A stretch of 6,582 nucleotides of DNA from Nitriliruptorales bacterium (GTDB lineage Bacteria; Actinomycetota; Nitriliruptoria; Euzebyales; Egibacteraceae), in NCBI GenBank assembly GCA_007133145.1, contig SLNF01000221.1, positions 1 through 6,582 of the forward strand. Direction: 5' to 3'. Numbering within the stretch: position 1 is the stretch's first letter; each line of letters begins with the position of its first letter. Shown one piece after another: positions 1 to 5,289 of this stretch. A program made the translations under genes and the position numbers. Below the pieces are notes generated by a model. The model worked only from the letters and a program-made list of their open reading frames with translations. It made no database searches and was not told the DNA's origin.

Positions 1-316
1 CACCTACGAGATCCGCTACCGCTACCAAGGGGCGCTCAACCGCTTCGACGAGCACGACGAGCTGTGGTGGAACGTCACCGGCGATGAGTGGGACACCGAG
101 ATCAGCGAGGTCCGCGCCCGCGTGCGCAGCCCCGCCGAGGTCCAGGCCGTGACGTGCTTCGAGGGTCCCGACGGCGCGACCGACCTGTGTCGCAGCGCGA
201 ACGCCGACGGTGCGGTCGCGACGTTCACCGGCGGGCCGCTCGCGCCCGGCGAGCAGCTCGACGTCGTCGTGGAGCTGCCGCGGGACGCCGTCGACGTCGC
301 CGAGCCCGACCTCGAG
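1..316 (+). repeat. Tandem in-frame repeat, copy A (truncated by the window edge)
   Basis: This segment matches 646-961 without gaps at an offset of 645 bp (215 codons). By hand I count 17 mismatches in 316 positions, about 95% identity, 7 of them silent. It encodes the second half of a DUF2207 ectodomain. The first half of this copy, the counterpart of 331-645, should lie just upstream of the window, so the repeat is longer than what is visible here. Confidence 0.95.
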
Positions 317-2218
317 ACCGCCGTGGCGCCCGCCCCGCCTGCCCCTGCGCAGGACGCCGGCTGGGTGATCGAGTCCTTCGACGCCGACATCGTCGTCACC
401 GAGGACGGCGACCTCGAGGTCACCGAGCGGCTCGACGTCGACTTCCGGGACCTCCCGAGTCGGGGGATCTTCCGGCACATCCCCATCCGCAGCCTCGTCG
501 ACGACGACACCGTGCGGCGCTTCCGCCTCGACAACGTCGCGGTGGCCACGAGCGAGGGCGCCCCCGACGACGTCGACCGCACGAGCTCGTTCGAGCAGGT
601 GGAGATCCGCATCGGCGACCCCGACGTCTTCCTCACCGGCCGGCACACCTACGAGATCCGCTACCGCTACCAAGGGGCGCTCAACCGCTTCGACGAGCAC
701 GACGAGCTGTGGTGGAACGTCACCGGCGACCAGTGGGAGACCGAGATCAGCGAGGTCCGCGCCCGCGTGCGCAGCCCCGCCGAGGTCCAGGCAGTGACGT
801 GCTTCGAGGGTCCCGACGGCGCAACCGACCCGTGCGCCAGCGCCGACGCCGACGGTGCGGTCGCGACGTTCACCGGCGGGCCGCTCGCGCCCCGCGAGCA
901 GCTCGACGTCGTCGTCGAGCTGCCCCTCGGCGCCGTCGACGTCGCCGAGCCCGACCTCGAGCCCGCCTCGGCGCTCGCGCGGACGTTCTCGACCGCGCCG
1001 AGCCGCGTGGCCGCCGGGGTGTTCGTGAGCCTGCTCGGGCTCGCCGGGCTCCTGTGGCTCTACCGCCGCGGCCGCGACGCCGATGCCCCCGCCGGCGCCG
1101 GCGGGGTGGAGTACCGGCCCCCACTGGGACTGCGTCCCGCCCAGCTGCGCACGCTGCTGACCCAGCGCGTCGACGAGACCTCGCTCAGCGCGACGCTCGT
1201 CGACCTCGCCGTGCGCGGGCACCTGCGCATCGAGGAGGTCGAGCCCGAGGGGACCTTCTCCCGCTTCCGCTCCTCGGACTGGCGCCTCGTGCGCACCGTC
1301 AACCCCGAGGACCCGCTGCGGGCCCACGAGAAGCACGTCCTCGCCGGGCTCTTCGGCAGCGCGACCCTGCGCCTCGAGGGCGAGGCCCCCGACGACCTCG
1401 ACACCGACCGTACGATCGGCGCCGACACCGCAGAGCAGGAGCGCCTCGACGCCGATGGCGAGCGTAGCGGCGGCGTCGACGTGCCAGCGGGTGCGGCGGG
1501 CGCGCTCGCCGGTGTCCTGCAACGCGCGCTGCCGGCCGAGGAGGGCCACGGGCGCACGTCGGTGCTGCTGTCCACCCTCGGGCAGGGCGCGTTCGCCCCG
1601 ACCGCGCGGAAGGTGGATGAGGTCCTCGAGCGCGACGTCGTCCGACGCGGCTACTTCGTCCGGCGACCCTCGACGGTGCGCGGGATCGCCCGGGGGGTGA
1701 CGCTCGCGATTACCATCGCCGGCATCGTGGGGCTCATCGCCACCGCGGCGACCTTCAGCGACTGGGGCCTCGCCGTCGCCCCGCTCATCGTCATCGGCCT
1801 CGCAGGCCTCCTCCTCGCGCGCTGGGCGCCGCGGCGCACCGCGAAGGGCGCGGAGGTCAACGCCCGGGCGAAGGGCTTCCGGGAGTTCATCGAGACCGCC
1901 GAGGCCGACCGCATGGACTTCGCCGAGCGCGAGCAGATCTTCGCGGCCTACCTGCCCTACGCCATGGCCTTCGACTGCGTCGACCGCTGGACCGAGCGCT
2001 TCGCCGCCCTCGGGGTCGCCGCGCCCGTCGCCGCCGGCGGCTGGTACGTCGCCTCACGCGGACGCGGCCTCGACGACTTCGGCCGCTCGCTGTCGTCCTT
2101 CTCCTCCTCGACGGGCTCCACGCTGCGCCAGACCGCCTCGTCGTCGGGGGGCTCGGGCTCCGGTGGTGGCGGCTCGGCCGGTGGCGGGGGCGGCGGAGGC
2201 GGCGGGGGTCGCTGGTAG
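1..2218 (+). CDS. DUF2207 (YciQ-like) membrane protein with a tandemly duplicated extracellular domain, 5' partial
   Basis: The frame is open from position 2, giving 738 residues to the TAG stop at 2216-2218; the true start lies upstream, and the first internal ATG/GTG codons are not credible starts because conserved domain sequence precedes them. Residues 1-105 are the C-terminal part of one DUF2207 domain (YEIRYRYQGALNRFDEHDEL, WWNVTGDEW, a Cys pair with ten residues between). After a Pro/Ala linker, residues 120-320 form a complete second copy that begins GWVIESFDADIVV. A transmembrane helix follows at 336-354, then a cytoplasmic region typical of the family (GVEYRPPLGLRPAQL, SLSATLVDLAVRGHL), two more helices at about 565-585 and 589-606, the conserved block KGFREFIETAEADR with AAYLPYAMAF, and a Ser/Gly-rich tail ending in GRW. 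DUF2207 proteins are predicted membrane proteins of unknown function and normally have one such ectodomain, so the doubling is unusual. Family assignment is firm; the role is unknown. Confidence 0.9.
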   Translation, partial: TYEIRYRYQGALNRFDEHDELWWNVTGDEWDTEISEVRARVRSPAEVQAVTCFEGPDGATDLCRSANADGAVATFTGGPLAPGEQLDVVVELPRDAVDVAEPDLETAVAPAPPAPAQDAGWVIESFDADIVVTEDGDLEVTERLDVDFRDLPSRGIFRHIPIRSLVDDDTVRRFRLDNVAVATSEGAPDDVDRTSSFEQVEIRIGDPDVFLTGRHTYEIRYRYQGALNRFDEHDELWWNVTGDQWETEISEVRARVRSPAEVQAVTCFEGPDGATDPCASADADGAVATFTGGPLAPREQLDVVVELPLGAVDVAEPDLEPASALARTFSTAPSRVAAGVFVSLLGLAGLLWLYRRGRDADAPAGAGGVEYRPPLGLRPAQLRTLLTQRVDETSLSATLVDLAVRGHLRIEEVEPEGTFSRFRSSDWRLVRTVNPEDPLRAHEKHVLAGLFGSATLRLEGEAPDDLDTDRTIGADTAEQERLDADGERSGGVDVPAGAAGALAGVLQRALPAEEGHGRTSVLLSTLGQGAFAPTARKVDEVLERDVVRRGYFVRRPSTVRGIARGVTLAITIAGIVGLIATAATFSDWGLAVAPLIVIGLAGLLLARWAPRRTAKGAEVNARAKGFREFIETAEADRMDFAEREQIFAAYLPYAMAFDCVDRWTERFAALGVAAPVAAGGWYVASRGRGLDDFGRSLSSFSSSTGSTLRQTASSSGGSGSGGGGSAGGGGGGGGGGRW
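646..961 (+). repeat. Tandem in-frame repeat, copy B
   Basis: Second copy of the segment at 1-316, in the same frame. Protein identity is 97 of 105 residues by my count; the changes include GDEWDTE to GDQWETE, DLCRSANADG to DPCASADADG, and PRD to PLG. Both cysteines and their spacing are kept. Similarity fades just after 961, where this copy leads into the transmembrane helix, while copy A leads into the linker of the next domain. Confidence 0.95.
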
Positions 2219-2224
2219 CGACCC
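2206..2224. terminator. Perfect hairpin over the stop of the DUF2207 gene, probable bidirectional terminator
   Basis: GGGTCGCT (2206-2213), a three-base loop GGT and AGCGACCC (2217-2224) form a perfect 8-bp stem that can extend by one G-U and one G-C pair to 2204-2226. It contains the TAG stop at 2216-2218 and, when extended, reaches the TGA of the convergent gene (complement of 2225-2227). No T-run follows on either strand, so it is not a classical intrinsic terminator, but GC-rich actinomycetes often use hairpins without one. The location between convergent genes 6 bp apart supports the call; termination itself is inferred. Confidence 0.55.
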
Positions 2225-3829
2225 TCAGGGCAGGATCGGCGGCAGCAGACCCTCGGCGCGCAGCGCGTCGACGAGCGTGGCGTAGTCGGCACCGACGAGC
2301 GCGCCCTCGGCGAAGAGCGCGTCGTCGAGGAACGCCTCGGCGGCGTGGCTCTGCGCCGCATCAGCCACCCGCGGCTCGGCGAGCGTGCCGTGGTCGAGGA
2401 CGACGACGACCGCGAGGTCGTCGGCGACGTCGGCCATCGTCGTGACCTCGGCGGCGGCGAGATCGCCCTCGGTGGCGGCCACCGCCTCGGCGACGGCACC
2501 GAGCAGCGTGTCGAGCCCGAGCCGCGCGCCGACGAGGTCGCCGCCGTCGAGCCAGGCGTGCACGACGAGCTCGGGCGGCTGCTCGGCCCGCCCGAGCATC
2601 GCGGCCTGCTCGCGCAGCTCGCGGTACTCCTCAGCGAAGGGTGGGGCCTCGCCCAGCCCCTCGGCGAGGGCGTCGAACCACTCGGCGAGTGGGAGGCGCG
2701 CCTCGAGGACGCGGTCGTGCGCCGGCAGGCCCGCGGGTTGGGGTACCCCTTCGACCTCCTCGACGGTGACGTGCGCCTCGTAGTACTCGCCCATGACCTC
2801 TCCGAGCGTCGCGAAGGGCCCCTCGGGCTCCTCACTGGAGAGGTCGAAGGCGTCGATGAGCGCGACCCCGACCCACCCGGCGTCGGTGACGGTGACCGGC
2901 TCGCCCGACAGCAGCGCGGCGAGCGGGCCGTCGAGCTCGGCGGGCCCTGGCGGCGGCATGCCCATGCCGGGGTCGAGGGCGATCGTGATCTCCTCTGGCA
3001 TCGCCGTCATCGCCTCGGCGGTCTCGGCGACCTGCTCGGGCACCCCGCCACGGGCCCGAGCGGCGTCGACGGCCTCCTCGGCGGGCACGGTGGCGATGTC
3101 GAGGTGCATGCCACCGCCGAGCTCGCCGGTGGCGAGGTCGAGGACCCAGCGGTCCTCCCCCATGCCGACCTCCGCGCGCCAACCGCCGAGCGTCGACTCC
3201 ATGAATCGGAGTTCGGCCTCGATGAAGTCCGCCTCGTCGGGTGGCAGCGCTGCGTAGTCGAAGGACCCGTCGAAGGCGACCGTCGTCGTCGCCGGCGCTG
3301 CGACGCCGGTCACCGCCCGCGCGAGCGCGGCCTTCGGCGACCCCGCGGCGGTGAGGACGAGCGCGGTGGCGCCGCCACCGACGACGAGGAGGGCGAGCAC
3401 GAGCGAGGCGAGCACGAGCCCGCGGCGTGAGCCGGAGGTCGAGGGCGGCTCCGCGGTGGCTCCCACCGGCGGTGGCGGCACCACCCCGGTGACCCCCGAC
3501 GGCGGCGCCAGCGGTGTGGTCGGGCTCGATGCCCTGTCCAGCGGCGCGGTGGGAGGGGGCGCGGCTGGCGCCGGCGACGGGGCCGCCATCGGCGGTGGCG
3601 CCGGCGTCGAGGGCGCGGCTGCACTCGGCGGCGCCGGCGCTCGCGTCGCCCCACCGTCGGGCTGGGCGAAGGCGGCAGGGTGCGACACATCAGGGTGCTG
3701 CTCCGGCGGGTACCAGTGCCCGTCGCTGGCCTGCCACCACCCGCCGCCCGGACCGCTGCGCCTCGCCGGATGCTGCTCCGGCGGGTACCAGTGCCCATCG
3801 CTGGCCTGCCACCACCCGCTCGTGGCCAT
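2225..3829 (-). CDS. Single-pass membrane protein with two N-terminal WYPPE motifs and an unrecognised secreted domain
   Basis: 534 residues, ATG at 3827-3829 preceded by a purine-rich ribosome binding site, TGA at 2225-2227. Two near-identical motifs GWWQASDGHWYPPEQHP lie at residues 5-21 and 30-46; they recall the short aromatic DUF2510-type motifs found at the N-terminus of many actinobacterial membrane proteins. A Pro/Ala/Thr-rich disordered linker spans about 47-135. SRR then precedes a hydrophobic helix at about 137-160, giving the N-terminus in the cytoplasm by the positive-inside rule. The remaining 370 residues, predicted outside, are acidic, Ala/Leu/Val-rich and contain no cysteine; the whole protein has none. 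Alternating strand-like stretches (WVLDLATGELGGGMHLDIAT, ELVVHAWLDGGDLVGARLGL) hint at a LolA/LppX-like lipid-binding beta fold, but this is only an impression. I do not recognise the ectodomain and assign no function. Convergent with the DUF2207 gene. Confidence 0.85.
   Translation of the reverse strand: MATSGWWQASDGHWYPPEQHPARRSGPGGGWWQASDGHWYPPEQHPDVSHPAAFAQPDGGATRAPAPPSAAAPSTPAPPPMAAPSPAPAAPPPTAPLDRASSPTTPLAPPSGVTGVVPPPPVGATAEPPSTSGSRRGLVLASLVLALLVVGGGATALVLTAAGSPKAALARAVTGVAAPATTTVAFDGSFDYAALPPDEADFIEAELRFMESTLGGWRAEVGMGEDRWVLDLATGELGGGMHLDIATVPAEEAVDAARARGGVPEQVAETAEAMTAMPEEITIALDPGMGMPPPGPAELDGPLAALLSGEPVTVTDAGWVGVALIDAFDLSSEEPEGPFATLGEVMGEYYEAHVTVEEVEGVPQPAGLPAHDRVLEARLPLAEWFDALAEGLGEAPPFAEEYRELREQAAMLGRAEQPPELVVHAWLDGGDLVGARLGLDTLLGAVAEAVAATEGDLAAAEVTTMADVADDLAVVVVLDHGTLAEPRVADAAQSHAAEAFLDDALFAEGALVGADYATLVDALRAEGLLPPILP
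3696..3743 (-). repeat. 48-bp direct repeat coding for the second WYPPE motif
   Basis: Matches 3771-3818 at an offset of 75 bp (25 codons) with a single mismatch, C/T on the coding strand (GAC versus GAT, both Asp). It encodes GWWQASDGHWYPPEQH plus the flanking positions. The bases between the two copies are not part of the match. Confidence 0.95.
3771..3818 (-). repeat. 48-bp direct repeat coding for the first WYPPE motif
   Basis: Partner of the copy at 3696-3743; 47 of 48 bases identical. The one difference is silent. Such similarity is more than protein-level selection alone needs and suggests a recent duplication or gene conversion between copies. Confidence 0.95.
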
Positions 3830-3837
3830 CGTCCCCG

Positions 3838-3850
3838 CCTCTCTCCCCCC
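3838..3850 (-). promoter_or_regulatory. Ribosome binding site of the WYPPE-motif protein, next to a possible leader hairpin
   Basis: On the minus strand the leader reads GGGGGGAGAGAGG, followed by CGGGGACG and the ATG at 3829, so GAGAGG lies 8 bases before the start. This supports the ATG choice. Just upstream in the transcript, a run of C (complement of 3862-3868) can pair with the six G at the start of this element, across an 11-base loop. Confidence 0.6.
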
Positions 3851-4086
3851 GGCGCGAGGCAGGGGGGGCTCGTCGGTGCGGGCGGGTGGCCCCGCGCCCC
3901 TCGCCGCCGACCGCTGCGGTGGGCAGCCTCCGGTGCCGTACCACGCGCCGTCAGATACCTGTTGCGCAAGGTAGGCAGACGCGCGGCGGCCGGCCAGACC
4001 TCGGTGGTCGACGTAGGGCCGTTACGGCCGCGGTGAGGGGACGTTGGACCCCGGCGAACGAGACCAAAGGAGCCGTGGTGGTGGGC

Positions 4087-4092
4087 TAGCCT
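4087..4092 (+). promoter_or_regulatory. Candidate -10 element of the ketopantoate-reductase-like gene
   Basis: GGGCTAGCCTG contains TAGCCT, which fits the actinobacterial TAnnnT -10 pattern. A transcript would start about 6-8 bases downstream and have a leader of roughly 27 bases that includes the ribosome binding site. No good -35 sits 16-18 bases upstream; a TTGGAC at 4044-4049 is too far away (37 bases). Position and pattern only, so low confidence. Confidence 0.35.
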
Positions 4093-4113
4093 GCCGATTC
4101 CGGCGACGACACG

Positions 4114-4121
4114 GGAAGGAG
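4114..4121 (+). promoter_or_regulatory. Ribosome binding site of the ketopantoate-reductase-like gene
   Basis: GGAAGGAG with a 5-base spacer (CGACG) before the ATG at 4127. A near-consensus Shine-Dalgarno sequence that fixes this start and agrees with the Rossmann fold beginning right after it. Confidence 0.8.
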
Positions 4122-4126
4122 CGACG

Positions 4127-5179
4127 ATGCGCACCCTCGTCTACGGCGCGGGTCCCCTCGGCTCGCTGCTCGCCGCACGGCTGCACGGGGCGGGCGTCGA
4201 TGTCGCCCTGCTCGCCCGGGGCCAACGCCTCGCCGACCTGCACACCCACGGGGTCGTCCTCGAGGACAGCCACAGCGGCGAGCGCACGAACCACGACGTC
4301 CGCATCGTCGAGGAGCTTGCACCGGAGGACCGCTACGACCTCGTCTGCGTCGTCATGCGCAAGGACCAGTCCGCCGCGATCCTGCCGGCACTCGCCCGCA
4401 ACCAGCACGCCCACACGGTCCTCTTCCTGCAGAACAATGCCGCCGGCTTCGCCGACTACGTCGACGCGCTCGGCGCCGAGCGGGTCATGGCGGGCTTCCC
4501 CACCGCGGGAGGGCAGCGCCTCGACCCCGTCATGCGGGTCATGCCCATGGCGGCGGTGCCGATGCCGATCGGCGAGATCGACGACAGCGTCACCGAGCGC
4601 ACCCGGCAGGTGGCCGCGCTGCTGGGCCGCAGCGGCAAGCGCGTGCGCATCGAGCGCGACATCGATTCGTGGCTCGTCACCCACGTCCCTGCGGTCGGGG
4701 CCTTCTTCGGCATCATCGCCGCGGACGGCGACCCGGCGCGCTACGCGCGCACGCGCGACGCGATGCTGCTCGGCGTGCGGGCCCGCGCCGAGGCCCTCGC
4801 GGCCCAGGAGGCCGCGGGCATCCCCATCCGCCCCGCCGCGCTGCGCTCGGTGCGCTGGCTGCCCGAACCCCTCGCGGTCGCGACGCTGTGGGCGTTGAGC
4901 GGCACGACGTTCTTCGAGGTCGGCGTCGCCGGGCACGCCCGCGACGGCCGCGAGGAGCTCGCCCACGTGCTCGCCGAGTACCGCGCACGCGTCGCCCCGG
5001 GCGGGGTCGCGATGCCGAGCCTCGACGCCATCGCCGCGCACGCCGAGGGCCAGGTGCCACCGCTCGCCGACGGCAGCGCCGACCTGCCGCTGCGCTGGGG
5101 CGGGCTCGCGGGCTTGCTTGCCGGCCTCGCCGTCGCCGCCGTCGCCGGCCGTTCGGCACGGCGTACTCGACGCGCCTGA
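4127..5179 (+). CDS. Ketopantoate reductase-fold (ApbA/PanE superfamily) oxidoreductase with altered active site and hydrophobic C-terminus
   Basis: 350 residues with a strong ribosome binding site. The N-terminus is a nucleotide-binding Rossmann fold: LVYGAGPLGSLLAARL has GxGxxG at residues 7-12. VVMRKDQS (K79) and LQNNAAG (N103/N104) sit where ketopantoate reductase has its conserved Lys and Asn of the cofactor domain. GFPTAGG at 123-129 resembles a motif of a PanE-like actinobacterial subgroup. In the C-terminal helical domain the family hallmark, a Lys two residues after Trp (WxKLxxN), is replaced: the sequence reads SWLVTHVPAV (181-190), with Val at the Lys position and Pro at the Asn position. 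E264 in FFEVGVAGHA may match the family's substrate-binding Glu. Residues 325-341 (GGLAGLLAGLAVAAVAG) are hydrophobic and followed by RSARRTRRA, which looks like a C-terminal membrane anchor. Cofactor binding is likely; PanE activity in pantothenate synthesis is doubtful, so no symbol is given. Neighbours give no pathway clue. Confidence 0.85.
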   Translation: MRTLVYGAGPLGSLLAARLHGAGVDVALLARGQRLADLHTHGVVLEDSHSGERTNHDVRIVEELAPEDRYDLVCVVMRKDQSAAILPALARNQHAHTVLFLQNNAAGFADYVDALGAERVMAGFPTAGGQRLDPVMRVMPMAAVPMPIGEIDDSVTERTRQVAALLGRSGKRVRIERDIDSWLVTHVPAVGAFFGIIAADGDPARYARTRDAMLLGVRARAEALAAQEAAGIPIRPAALRSVRWLPEPLAVATLWALSGTTFFEVGVAGHARDGREELAHVLAEYRARVAPGGVAMPSLDAIAAHAEGQVPPLADGSADLPLRWGGLAGLLAGLAVAAVAGRSARRTRRA

Positions 5180-5189
5180 CGGCTCACGC

Positions 5190-5204
5190 ACCGGCCGCGC
5201 CGGT
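5190..5204. terminator. Short GC hairpin after the ketopantoate-reductase-like gene
   Basis: ACCGGC, loop CGC, GCCGGT: a perfect 6-bp stem starting 11 bases after the TGA at 5177-5179. It overlaps an alternative 6-bp stem, CGCCGG (5198-5203) with CCGGCG (5210-5215), so only one can form at a time. There is no T-run. In such GC-rich DNA short stems arise easily by chance, so this is a weaker candidate than the hairpin at 5265-5289. Confidence 0.3.
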
Positions 5205-5264
5205 CGCCCCCGGCGATGCCACCGCGACCAGCGGCACACCGGGACGTCGCGAGCACCGCTGCGC

Positions 5265-5289
5265 GTCGACGGCGTTAGGCGCCGTCGAC
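5265..5289. terminator. Perfect 10-bp hairpin over the stop of the flavoprotein gene, probable bidirectional terminator
   Basis: GTCGACGGCG (5265-5274), loop TTAGG (5275-5279) and CGCCGTCGAC (5280-5289) form a perfect 10-bp stem. The TAA stop of the leftward gene (complement of 5275-5277) sits in the loop. It lies between convergent genes whose stops are 95 bp apart and so could end transcripts from both sides. No T-run follows on either strand. Stem length and perfection make chance less likely than for other stems here. Confidence 0.55.

Larger units (their letters stand above)
3830..4126. other. Divergent intergenic region (297 bp) with start signals for both flanking genes
   Basis: The region separates the WYPPE-motif gene (leftward) from the ketopantoate-reductase-like gene (rightward), so it should hold both promoters. 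I see ribosome binding sites at both ends and one plausible -10 for the rightward gene. For the leftward gene, TACCTT (complement of 3968-3973) fits a TAnnnT -10, but no convincing -35 stands at the right distance and the leader would be about 135 bases. The stretch 3841-3930 is very G/C-rich with poly-C and poly-G runs. I see no convincing small gene, tRNA or operator here; open frames in it are arginine-rich and lack start signals. Confidence 0.6.

Noticed and set aside
122..124. GTG at 122 as the start of the DUF2207 gene
   Set aside because: The 40 codons before it encode conserved domain sequence (YEIRYRYQGALNRF, WWNVTGDEW) that is repeated at 646-765, and no ribosome binding site precedes it; the gene begins outside the window.
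88..1467. Arginine-rich plus-strand open frame inside the DUF2207 gene
   Set aside because: Low-complexity Arg/Ala/Pro product from another frame of GC-rich coding DNA. Its own internal repeat merely reflects the duplication in the real frame.
2160..2212. GGC/GGT-rich stretch as a possible microsatellite or phase-variable tract
   Set aside because: It codes for the Gly-rich tail ending in GRW that is common in this kind of membrane protein; the codons are mixed and the tract is not a clean simple repeat.
2345..3430. Long plus-strand open frame (361 codons) over the WYPPE-motif gene
   Set aside because: It mirrors the minus-strand gene, which has a clear ribosome binding site, motif-bearing N-terminus and membrane helix. 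The plus-strand product has no family features, and long antisense frames are expected at this GC content.
3841..3930. Poly-C and poly-G runs as a possible phase-variation tract or G-quadruplex
   Set aside because: The runs are only 6-7 bases and scattered, as expected from base composition; no set of four evenly spaced G-runs is evident.
3310..4134. Minus-strand open frame crossing the intergenic region and the start of the WYPPE gene
   Set aside because: Arg/Pro-rich shadow in a different frame, with no supporting start signal and no motif.
4022..5239. Long minus-strand open frame (405 codons) over the ketopantoate-reductase-like gene
   Set aside because: No ribosome binding site, no recognisable motif and a composition typical of an antisense shadow; the plus-strand gene is well supported.
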